Shown here: piece by piece, positions 14,961 through 21,777 of the stretch | Numbering within the stretch: the stretch's first letter is position 1 | Layout of the letters: each line of letters begins with the position of its first letter | Source: Bacteroidales bacterium | GTDB taxonomy: Bacteria > Bacteroidota > Bacteroidia > Bacteroidales > Bacteroidaceae | Assembly: GCA_004555425.1 (NCBI GenBank) | Contig: SFID01000056.1 | Span: 1 to 23,343, forward strand | Length of the DNA: 23,343 nucleotides | Direction of reading: 5' to 3' | Position numbers and translations under genes: made by a program | The notes under the pieces: generated by a model | The model's database searches: none | Seen by the model: the letters and a program-made list of their open reading frames with translations, nothing else | Told to the model about the DNA's origin: nothing

Positions 14961-15659
14961 ATGACAACGTGTCCTGATATTGATGAAATAGCCGTAAGGA
15001 TGTCCAACCTGTGGAATATCCTTAGCGAAGAAGAACAAGGGCAATTTGCCGCCTCCCTCACCGTGCGAAAGTACAAGAAGAATATGTGCGTCTATCAGGA
15101 AGGAGATTCGCCCGACTATTTGCTATGCCTGCTTTCGGGCAAGGTGAAAATCTTTCGCAATGGCGTGGGCGGCCGCAGCCAAATCATGCGCATCATGCGC
15201 CCCGTTCAATACTTCGGCTACCGCGCCTCGCTAGCCAGCGAGCCCTACGTCACCACGGCCATCGCATTCGAGGAAGCCTTCGTCTGCGCCATCCCAATGG
15301 CAGTTGTGCGCAACGCTATGTCGCACAATATTGCGCTGTGCCAGTTCTTCATCCGCGAACTGGCCACCGACCTAGGCATTGCCGATAGCCGCATTGTCGG
15401 ACTGACGCAAAAGCATATCCGCGGCCGCCTGGCCGAAAGCCTGCTCTTCCTGAAGGACACCTACGGCCTTGAGCGCGACGGCAAAACCATTGACATACAC
15501 CTCTCGCGCGAAGACCTTGCAGGCCTGTCCAACATGACCACCAGCAACGCCATCCGCACGCTCAGCAACTTCTCCAGCGAAGGAATTGTCAGCCTGGAAG
15601 GCCGCAGCATCCGCATCATCGACGAGGAGAAACTGAAACGCATCTCCCGCATCGGCTAG
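14961..15659 (+). CDS. Crp/Fnr-family transcription regulator
   Basis: This 232-aa regulator has an N-terminal cyclic-nucleotide-binding-like beta-roll (about 15-135, with CVYQEGDSPDYLLCLLSGKVKIF) and a C-terminal winged helix-turn-helix (about 160-225, LSREDLAGLSNMTTSNAIRTLSNFSSEGIV). No Fnr-type cysteine cluster is seen. Many Bacteroidetes members have no known effector, so the ligand and targets are unknown. It has its own promoter upstream and a strong terminator downstream, so it is monocistronic. Confidence 0.9.
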   Translation: MTTCPDIDEIAVRMSNLWNILSEEEQGQFAASLTVRKYKKNMCVYQEGDSPDYLLCLLSGKVKIFRNGVGGRSQIMRIMRPVQYFGYRASLASEPYVTTAIAFEEAFVCAIPMAVVRNAMSHNIALCQFFIRELATDLGIADSRIVGLTQKHIRGRLAESLLFLKDTYGLERDGKTIDIHLSREDLAGLSNMTTSNAIRTLSNFSSEGIVSLEGRSIRIIDEEKLKRISRIG

Positions 15660-15720
15660 GCTGCCAAGGCGCAAAGCCCAAAGCGCCAATCCCCAAGCAC
15701 GAACCAACAACAAACAAACA

Positions 15721-15757
15721 CGCCACCCCAAGCAAAAGCTAAGGGGCGGCGTTTTTT
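15721..15757 (+). terminator. Terminator of the Crp/Fnr gene
   Basis: CGCCACCCC (15721-15729) pairs with GGGGCGGCG (15743-15751), with one A-C mismatch, and an inner AGC/GCT pairs around AAAA. TTTTTT follows. This is a textbook intrinsic terminator. Confidence 0.9.
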
Positions 15758-15812
15758 GTGGGCTAGCGGTCGCAAGCTATGTGCGGCACGTTTCTTTCTC
15801 CGAGAAAGTCAG

Positions 15813-15900
15813 CGCCCACCGCCCCATGGGCTATCGCCCACCGACCCATGGGCGCTCGCCCACCGTCCCATGGGCGCTCGCCCATCGCCCCGTGGGCGCT
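15813..15900. repeat. Four 22-bp palindromic tandem repeats
   Basis: Four contiguous units (15813, 15835, 15857, 15879) follow CGCCCAYCGNCCCRTGGGCKMT. Each unit is itself a hairpin (CGCCCA ... TGGGCG). The block is bounded by the 12-bp inverted repeat GTCAGCGCCCAC (15808-15819) and GTGGGCGCTGAC (15892-15903). It lies in the 670-bp gap between the Crp/Fnr gene and serC. Function is unknown. Confidence 0.85.
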
Positions 15901-15903
15901 GAC

Positions 15904-16216
15904 TAAAAGCCAGAGCGGAACGCGAGAATGGCCAATTGACACTGGGCCTTTGAAGAAAGCCTTCGCATCTGGGAAGGTGCAATACGTTTTTTCGCAACTA
16001 CCTACTCACAGCGCAAACAGAGAGCAAGCAACGTGCGGCGAATTGCCCTTCCGCTTGGAACGAACTTGAAACGGACGCCTTACAAATGCGACCTGCGTAG
16101 TAGCCAGAACGCTCCAGTTTTCCCGGATTCTCCGCCCCCAGCGCACCAGCCAACCGCAAAAGAGTCCGCGCGAAGGCCGCCAGCAGGCCAAACCTGCTAT
16201 ATAACATAAGTTTCCG
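15904..16216. other. Gap upstream of the serC promoter, no gene recognised
   Basis: The stretch is GC-richer than neighbouring gaps. On the minus strand it has two long overlapping open frames (15998-16318 and 16006-16191), neither with a recognisable domain, a promoter or a convincing start. It could be a repeat element or decayed sequence. I see nothing firm in it. Confidence 0.3.
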
Positions 16217-16248
16217 TTTGGGTGAGCGGATTTTTCTCTCTACTTTCG
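16217..16248 (+). promoter_or_regulatory. serC promoter
   Basis: TTTG at 16217-16220, 20 nt, then TACTTTCG at 16241-16248, one mismatch from consensus. The start near 16254 leaves a leader of about 75 nt. Confidence 0.65.
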
Positions 16249-16330
16249 CTGACGAGGAGAATAGCCTGAATTTCTCCATCTTGTAAGTCATCAACCAATA
16301 AAAAAATAACCTTATCACTTCTAGCTAATT

Positions 16331-17398
16331 ATGAAGAAATACAATTTTGGTGCGGGACCCTCCATCCTCCCGCAGGAAGTAATGAAAGCCACGGCAGAGG
16401 CATGTGTAGAATTTCAGGGCATGGGCCTTTCCTTGATGGAAATCAGCCACCGCACGAAGGAATTTCAGGCGGTGATGGACGAAGCGCAGGCCCTCTTCAA
16501 GGAACTGCTTGACATCCCCGAAGGCTACTCTGTACTCTTCGTAGGCGGTGGTGCCAGTCTCGAGTTCTGTATGGTGCCCTTCAACCTTCTCGAAAAGAAG
16601 GCTGCCTATCTCAACACAGGCGTATGGGCCAAGAAGGCCATGAAGGAAGCCAAACTCTTTGGCGAAGTAGTGGAGGTGGCCTCTTCGGCTGATGCCAACT
16701 ACACCTTCATCCCGAAGGATTACGAAGTGCCCGCCGACGCTGACTACTTCCACATCACTACGAACAATACTATCTATGGTACAGAGTTGCGCCAGGACCT
16801 TGATTCTCCCGTGACGCTCGTGGCCGATATGTCGTCCGACATCTTCTCTCGTCCGATTGACGTGAGCAAATACGGCATGATTTACGGTGGTGCGCAGAAG
16901 AACCTGTCGATGGCGGGCGTTACCTTCGTGATTGTGAAGGACGAGATTCTGGGCAAGGTGAGCCGTCCTATTCCTACGATGATTGACTACCGCACACACG
17001 TGGACAAGGGCTCGATGTTCAATACACCCCCCGTTGTGCCCATCTTCTGCGCGCTGCAAACCCTCAAATGGATCAAGGCACAGGGTGGTGTGAAGGAAAT
17101 GGAGCGCCGTGCCATCGAGCGCGCCGACCTGCTTTACGCAGAAATCGACCGCAACAAGATGTTCCGCGGCACCGCTGCCAAGGAGGACCGATCGCTGATG
17201 AACATCTGCTTCGTCATGGCCGATGAATACAAGGACCTCGAGGCCGACTTCCTGAAGTTTGCCACCGAGCGCGGTATGTCGGGCATCAAGGGCCACAGAA
17301 GCGTGGGCGGTTTCCGCGCATCGTGCTACAACGCCATGCCGCTTGAAGGCGTGCAGGCCCTCGTTGACTGCATGAAGGAATTTGAAGCAAACCACTAA
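16331..17398 (+). CDS. serC: Phosphoserine aminotransferase
   Basis: This 355-aa PLP enzyme converts 3-phosphohydroxypyruvate plus glutamate to O-phosphoserine and 2-oxoglutarate. The N-terminal NFGAGPSILPQEV is the family signature. The PLP lysine is K190 in YGGAQKNLSMAG, and VADMSSDIFSRPIDVSKYG precedes it. KGHRSVGGFRASCYNAMP near the C-terminus binds phosphate. Length is normal. It has its own promoter upstream. serA follows after 86 bp that contain a strong hairpin. Confidence 0.96.
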   Translation: MKKYNFGAGPSILPQEVMKATAEACVEFQGMGLSLMEISHRTKEFQAVMDEAQALFKELLDIPEGYSVLFVGGGASLEFCMVPFNLLEKKAAYLNTGVWAKKAMKEAKLFGEVVEVASSADANYTFIPKDYEVPADADYFHITTNNTIYGTELRQDLDSPVTLVADMSSDIFSRPIDVSKYGMIYGGAQKNLSMAGVTFVIVKDEILGKVSRPIPTMIDYRTHVDKGSMFNTPPVVPIFCALQTLKWIKAQGGVKEMERRAIERADLLYAEIDRNKMFRGTAAKEDRSLMNICFVMADEYKDLEADFLKFATERGMSGIKGHRSVGGFRASCYNAMPLEGVQALVDCMKEFEANH

Positions 17399-17407
17399 AA
17401 CGACAAC

Positions 17408-17465
17408 AACGTCTCAGACGCTGCCGGAAGAAAATCCTGGCATCGTCTGAGACGTTCCTTATTAT
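17408..17465 (+). terminator. Terminator or attenuator between serC and serA
   Basis: AACGTCTCAGACG (17408-17420) pairs perfectly with CGTCTGAGACGTT (17444-17456). An inner TGCC/GGCA extends the structure, and TCCTTATTATATT follows. It looks like an intrinsic terminator with an interrupted T-tract. serA has no visible consensus promoter, so partial read-through is the likely way it is transcribed. Confidence 0.65.
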
Positions 17466-17484
17466 ATTATATATATAGGAATCT

Positions 17485-18405
17485 ATGAAAATACTAGTTG
17501 CCACCGAGAAACCCTTTGCACCTGTTGCGGTGAAAGGTATCAGGGAAATTGCTGAGGCAGCGGGCTACGACCTTGCGCTGCTGGAAAAATATACGGAGCG
17601 CGCACAGTTGCTCGAAGCCGTGGCCGATGTGGACGCACTGATTATCCGCTCGGACAAAATTGACGGCGAAGTGATGGATGCAGCACCCAAACTCCGCGTG
17701 ATTGTTCGCGCTGGTGCGGGCTACGACAATATTGACCTGGAGGCTGCGACAGCCCATGGCATCTGCGTGATGAATACGCCCGGACAGAATGCCAACGCTG
17801 TGGCCGAGTTGGTCATCGGTATGCTCATCTATACCATCCGTCATCGCTTCGACGGCACGTCGGGCACAGAACTGCGCGGCAAGAAACTGGGTCTGATGGC
17901 CTTTGGCGCAGTGGCGCAGGCTGTGGGCCGCATTGCCCATGGCATCGGTATGGACGTGTCAAGTTTTTCGCCGCTCAACCGTCCGCAGAAAATCATTGAC
18001 GCTGGCTACCACGTACACGAATCGCGCGAGGCCCTCTTCCTCTACAACGACATCGTGAGCCTGCACATCCCTGCCACCCCCACGACCGTCCGCTCCATCG
18101 GCTACGACTTGGTGAAGAGCATGAAGCCCAACGCCATCCTCGTCAACAGTGCCCGCAAGGAGGTGATTGACGAAGCGGGACTGCTGCGCGCTATGGAGGA
18201 ACGCCCCGACCTGCGCTACGTGACCGACCTCAAATTGGACGCTCACGACGAAGCCGTGGAGAAACTCGGCAACCGCTATATGTTTACGCCCAAGAAGATG
18301 GGCGCACAAACTGCCGAGGCCAATATCAACGCTGGTCTGGCTGCCGCACAGCAAATCGTGGAGTTCTTCCGCGACGGCGTTCATACTTTCCAAGTGAACA
18401 AGTAA
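17485..18405 (+). CDS. serA: D-3-phosphoglycerate dehydrogenase, short form
   Basis: This 306-aa enzyme of the D-2-hydroxyacid family oxidises 3-phosphoglycerate to 3-phosphohydroxypyruvate, the first step of serine synthesis. It has no ACT or intervening domain, so classical serine feedback is not expected. The catalytic arginine is in NSARKEVID. The position normally occupied by catalytic histidine is in TPKKMGAQT (K270-K271), as in lysine-type PGDHs such as that of Entamoeba. The nucleotide loop reads AFGAVA rather than GxGxxG. The end EANINAGLAAAQQIVEFFRDG is typical of the Bacteroidetes form. Confidence 0.92.
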   Translation: MKILVATEKPFAPVAVKGIREIAEAAGYDLALLEKYTERAQLLEAVADVDALIIRSDKIDGEVMDAAPKLRVIVRAGAGYDNIDLEAATAHGICVMNTPGQNANAVAELVIGMLIYTIRHRFDGTSGTELRGKKLGLMAFGAVAQAVGRIAHGIGMDVSSFSPLNRPQKIIDAGYHVHESREALFLYNDIVSLHIPATPTTVRSIGYDLVKSMKPNAILVNSARKEVIDEAGLLRAMEERPDLRYVTDLKLDAHDEAVEKLGNRYMFTPKKMGAQTAEANINAGLAAAQQIVEFFRDGVHTFQVNK

Positions 18406-18645
18406 GCGCTTCGCGATTAGTCTCAACGAAGCCTACGGCTTCATAGTTTCAACGAAGCCTATACGGCTTCTAGTTTCAGCGGTCGCTTCGCTCCCTAGTT
18501 TCAACGGGAACTTCGTTCCCTAGTTTCAACGAAGCCCAGTGGGCTTCTAGTTCGATAGTCTGTAACACCCCAATTATATTAGAAAAAAAGGTTTCATTGA
18601 AACTAGGGAACAAAGTTCCCGTTGAAACTAGGGAGCAAAGCGACC
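18406..18645. repeat. Array of TAGTTTCAAC hairpin units with an inverted pair
   Basis: Units of about 25-27 bp start with TAGTTTCAAC at 18418 (variant), 18444, 18471 (variant), 18496 and 18521. Each is followed by a short hairpin whose sequence varies but mostly still pairs: GAAGCC/GGCTTC, GGGAAC/GTTCCC, GAAGCCC/GGGCTTC. After an AT-rich gap, 18606-18645 repeats 18481-18520 in reverse complement with two differences by eye. The last inverted arm ends 15 bp before the DUF1015 ATG. It is not a CRISPR: the repeat is too short and the spacers are hairpins. Confidence 0.8.
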
Positions 18646-18660
18646 AAATTTCAAATCATT

Positions 18661-19911
18661 ATGCCAAGAGTAAAACCCTTTCGCGGCGTTCGCCCACCCG
18701 TTGCGTTGGTGGAAGAAGTGGAATGCCGCCCCTACGATGTACTGAGTTCTGAGGAAGCCCGCACCGAAGCAGGCGATAACCTCAAGTCGCTCTATCATAT
18801 CATCAAACCCGAAATCAATTTCCCCGAAGGCACCAGCGAATACGACCCGCGTGTCTATGAAAGCGGTGCCCAGCAGTTTGCCCATTTCCAAGAGCAAGGC
18901 TGGCTCGTGCAGGATGCCGAAGAGTGCTACTACCTGTATGCGCAGACGATGAACGGCAAGACGCAATACGGCATTGTGCTCTGCGCACACGTGGACGACT
19001 ATATGAATGCTGTCATCAAGAAGCACGAACTCACCCGCCGCGACAAAGAAGACGACCGCATGAAGCATGTGAGCGGAACGAACGCAAATATTGAGCCCGT
19101 CTTCCTTGCCTATCGCCCAAATGCCGTACTCGCTGCCTTGATTGAGAAATACGCAGCCCAAAATCCCGAGTACGATTTCATTGCACCGATTGACGGATTC
19201 CGCCATCAGTTGTGGGTCATCGCAGATGCTGAAGACCAAACTGCGATTACCCAAGAGTTTGCCGCCATGGATGCACTCTACATTGCCGACGGCCATCACC
19301 GCTCCGCGGCTGCGGCCCGCGTAGGCGCAGAACGTGCAGCCGCCGACCCCAATCGCACGGGCGACGAAGAATACAACTTCTACATGGCCGTTTGTTTCCC
19401 CGCCGACCAACTGACTATCCTTGACTACAACCGCGTGGTGAAGGACTTGAACGGGCATACGAAAGAGAATTTTCTGGAAGCCTTAACGAAGAATTTCGAA
19501 GTAACACCCAAGGGCGCGGTGGCCGAATACCGCCCCGCCGAAATCCACGAGTTCTCCCTCTATCTTGATGGCGAATGGTACAGCCTCAAAGCAAAGCCTG
19601 GCACCTACGATGCCAACGATCCGATTGGCGTATTGGATGTGGATATTTCCTCACGTCTGATTCTCGACGAACTGCTCGGCATCAAGGACCTGCGCAGCGA
19701 CAAACGCATTGACTTTGTGGGCGGTCTGCGCGGCCTTGGCGAACTCAAGCGGCGCGTAGATAGCGGCGAGATGCAACTGGCTCTGGCTCTCTACCCCGTA
19801 TCTATGGAGCAGATTATGACTATTGCAGACACGGGAAACATTATGCCGCCGAAAGCCACATGGTTTGAGCCGAAACTGCGCTCGGGCCTCGTGATTCACA
19901 AATTGGATTAA
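18661..19911 (+). CDS. DUF1015 family protein
   Basis: This 416-aa cytosolic protein starts MPRVKPFRGVRP, typical of DUF1015. The central motif ADGHHRSAAA (D210-G-H-H-R214) is the family hallmark, and PKATWFEPKLRSGLVIHKL closes the protein. Function is not established. The gene follows serC-serA here, so a serine-related role is plausible. The DGHHR motif resembles the active-site motif of ParB/Srx-fold serine kinases (SerK/SbnI). That link is inference. A TTG 39 bp upstream lies inside the hairpin array, so the ATG at 18661 is preferred. A strong terminator follows. Confidence 0.88.
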   Translation: MPRVKPFRGVRPPVALVEEVECRPYDVLSSEEARTEAGDNLKSLYHIIKPEINFPEGTSEYDPRVYESGAQQFAHFQEQGWLVQDAEECYYLYAQTMNGKTQYGIVLCAHVDDYMNAVIKKHELTRRDKEDDRMKHVSGTNANIEPVFLAYRPNAVLAALIEKYAAQNPEYDFIAPIDGFRHQLWVIADAEDQTAITQEFAAMDALYIADGHHRSAAAARVGAERAAADPNRTGDEEYNFYMAVCFPADQLTILDYNRVVKDLNGHTKENFLEALTKNFEVTPKGAVAEYRPAEIHEFSLYLDGEWYSLKAKPGTYDANDPIGVLDVDISSRLILDELLGIKDLRSDKRIDFVGGLRGLGELKRRVDSGEMQLALALYPVSMEQIMTIADTGNIMPPKATWFEPKLRSGLVIHKLD

Positions 19912-19932
19912 GCATTGACGGAAAGGCATTAG

Positions 19933-19972
19933 ATAAGACGGAGAGGTTGGGAATCCAGCCTCTCCGTCTTAT
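19933..19972. terminator. Terminator after DUF1015
   Basis: ATAAGACGGAGAGG (19933-19946) pairs perfectly with CCTCTCCGTCTTAT (19959-19972) around a loop with an inner TGG/CCA. It ends the serine run and sits between convergent genes, so it may act on both strands. Confidence 0.85.
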
Positions 19973-19999
19973 TAGTTAATCTCAGAAAATCTTGATTAT

Positions 20000-20053
20000 C
20001 TAGAATCTCTAGAAATTCTAGAAAACCTAGAACATCTAGAATCCCCAGAAGCC
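20000..20053. repeat. Six 9-bp tandem repeats, CTAGAANNN
   Basis: CTAGAA recurs at exact 9-bp steps from 20000 to 20036, with a sixth, CCAGAA, at 20045. The three bases between vary (TCT, ATT, AAC, CAT, TCC). It lies between DUF1015 and the convergent ThiE-like gene, 10 bp beyond the latter's stop. It is a microsatellite-like repeat or a cluster of protein sites. Confidence 0.8.
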
Positions 20054-20063
20054 CCCAGCCAGT

Positions 20064-20627
20064 CTAAGCCCCCAAATCCAGCCCCGCCAAAGGCCCATTC
20101 AGCGCCAAGCCGCGCACACCCGTGGCCAGAATCTCCTGGGCTGCGGCCGCCGAAAATGAACTGACCACGGCGCAAACGGGAGTAGGAATATCTTCTTCGT
20201 ACATCTGGTGGAGCGTGTCGGTATAAACAGCCAGAGCATCTGCTTCGGGATCGGGTATGAGCCAGAGATAATCCGCACTCTCGCGACGCCAGCGCCGCAC
20301 ATCTTCCATATCGTGGACGGTAGTGGCCAAGAGAAATTCTTCGCCCAAATCCATTCGTGCCTTGCCCACAGGCAGGTCTGCGGCGGAAAGAAACGCGCCA
20401 TCGGCCTTCACAGCCTTGACTACCTCAAGATGGTCTTCGATGATGAAGGTCGCGTTGTGCTCGCTGCACATTTTGCGCAATACTTCGGCCACGGGGAGCA
20501 CCTCTGCGTCGCTTGCTTCGGGCATACTCAAATGAATCCAGCGCAGGCCAGCCTCCAGGGCTGTTTGTGTCTGTTCGGCAGCTACGGCAACGTCCGTAGC
20601 TTTTATTATATATTGTATAGGTATCAT
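20064..20627 (-). CDS. ThiE/TenI-like protein, degenerate
   Basis: This 187-aa protein aligns with the Bacteroidetes thiamine-phosphate synthase/TenI fold. The matches are TALEAGLRWIHLSMPEASDAEV, FIIEDHLEVVKAVKADGAFLSAADLPVGKAR (compare ThiE ..I.DH.ELA..L.ADGVHLG..DMP...AR), and a late ATGVRGLALNGPL. Catalytic and phosphate-binding motifs are altered: GVHLG is GAFLS, the TxTK loop after the GxGP strand is missing, and the VAIGGI motif reads AVVSSF. It is therefore probably not an active ThiE. No thi genes are nearby. It stands 74 bp after the DUF4886 pair on the same strand. Confidence 0.7.
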   Translation of the reverse strand: MIPIQYIIKATDVAVAAEQTQTALEAGLRWIHLSMPEASDAEVLPVAEVLRKMCSEHNATFIIEDHLEVVKAVKADGAFLSAADLPVGKARMDLGEEFLLATTVHDMEDVRRWRRESADYLWLIPDPEADALAVYTDTLHQMYEEDIPTPVCAVVSSFSAAAAQEILATGVRGLALNGPLAGLDLGA

Positions 20628-20701
20628 GATTCGGAATGGATCTTAGGATATGAGGGGAAAAGTGAATAGATTTTCAGGAAACGAGCAGCACGTCCTTTTC
20701 C

Positions 20702-21739
20702 TCAATGGCGCACAGGCGTAAACACCTTCTTGCCGCCAACAATATTGATGCCAGGAGCACGGTATCTGAGCAGGCGCCCATGTATATCGTAGATGGGCGA
20801 CCGCTGTCGGGGCGCGGCATTCCGTTGTGCACTCTGCGGACTGGGGAAAGCGTCGGGACTTATCAATTCATAGGGATTGGCCATTGCCGCCCGTACGCAC
20901 TCATAAATCACCTTGTAATTGTCGTCTGTAATTGGTATAACCCCTTTATGGTCGGGCTGTAAGGCTTTCACGGCATCCGAGGGCGGTGCATCCAAGGCCG
21001 ATTGTCCCGTCAGGGGGCGGCAGAGCGTTTCGTAGCAGGCCAGAGCCACGGCATATTGCGCAACACCATATGCCAGGTGAACGCCATCACGAGTCAGATA
21101 AAGGGACGAATTCAAATCGGTGCGCCGCAAATTCTGAATGACAGTGCCCGACGGGATGATGGTCGTCAGACCAACCTCATCGCTAATCTGCTGAACGGTT
21201 TCCACGATGCTGCGCCAACCATTCGTGCCGTAGGGCCCCTTGTCTGCGGAGAAGTATTTCGACCACGTCAGTTGAAAAGCGATGGTCACGTCTGGCTTAG
21301 CAGATTCGCGGCGAACCATATCCACCATATTTTGCAGGTAGGGGTGATAACTCTTCAACTGGTTCGACAGCGCCGAAGCCTGTTGCAGCACGACCACGTC
21401 CCATGGTTCGTGAAGCAGTTCGGCAAGGGTCCACGCATGGTCCGCCAACTTCGTTCCGCCCATCTGATACAGGTTTTCGATTTCCGCTCCCTGCTGATAA
21501 ACTTTCCACCAATAATCCAGCGATGCGCCTGCTTGAACGGCACAATAAACGCAATATTCGTTCTCAGCCACACCCATATCTACCAACAAGCGGGGCAGAT
21601 AGACCGAAGCGTCTAGGCTATAGCTGTTGCCAATAAATAAGATATTGAAGTGCTCCTCCTGTAAGTTGCGTGTCTGCCCTTCCTGCCCGTAGTTGAGGCA
21701 GGGGAAAAGGAAGATGAGGAGAAGGAAAAGCAGACGCAT
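20702..21739 (-). CDS. DUF4886 SGNH-type secreted hydrolase, paralogue 1
   Basis: This 345-aa protein has a signal peptide (RLLFLLLIFLFPCLNYG). SGNH-type motifs are visible: GNSYS at 37-41 with candidate nucleophile S39, VVVLQQAS at about 115-122, and DGVH with candidate D218 and H221. This points to an esterase or carbohydrate-deacetylase-like activity, but the substrate is unknown. The C-terminus (IYDIHGRLLRYRAPGINIVGGKKVF) has the short beta-rich pattern of T9SS-type C-terminal domains in Prevotella-like bacteria. It is a tandem duplicate of the next gene upstream, with a 38-bp gap and the same strand, so co-transcription is likely. Confidence 0.85.
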   Translation of the reverse strand: MRLLFLLLIFLFPCLNYGQEGQTRNLQEEHFNILFIGNSYSLDASVYLPRLLVDMGVAENEYCVYCAVQAGASLDYWWKVYQQGAEIENLYQMGGTKLADHAWTLAELLHEPWDVVVLQQASALSNQLKSYHPYLQNMVDMVRRESAKPDVTIAFQLTWSKYFSADKGPYGTNGWRSIVETVQQISDEVGLTTIIPSGTVIQNLRRTDLNSSLYLTRDGVHLAYGVAQYAVALACYETLCRPLTGQSALDAPPSDAVKALQPDHKGVIPITDDNYKVIYECVRAAMANPYELISPDAFPSPQSAQRNAAPRQRSPIYDIHGRLLRYRAPGINIVGGKKVFTPVRH

Positions 21740-21777
21740 ATATGGTAGTTGACAGTTTGCACAGACAACGTATCCCC

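Noticed and set aside
15779..16069. 96-codon plus-strand frame
   Set aside because: It translates the 22-bp tandem repeats into low-complexity sequence and has no domain.
18418..18547. CRISPR array
   Set aside because: The repeat core is only about 10 bp, the 'spacers' are self-complementary and short, part of the array is inverted, and no cas genes are present.
18622..18660. TTG start extending DUF1015 by 13 residues
   Set aside because: The extension lies inside the inverted hairpin unit. The family N-terminus begins at the downstream ATG.
20208..20669. 153-codon plus-strand frame
   Set aside because: Antisense to the ThiE-like gene, which has family similarity. No domain in this frame.
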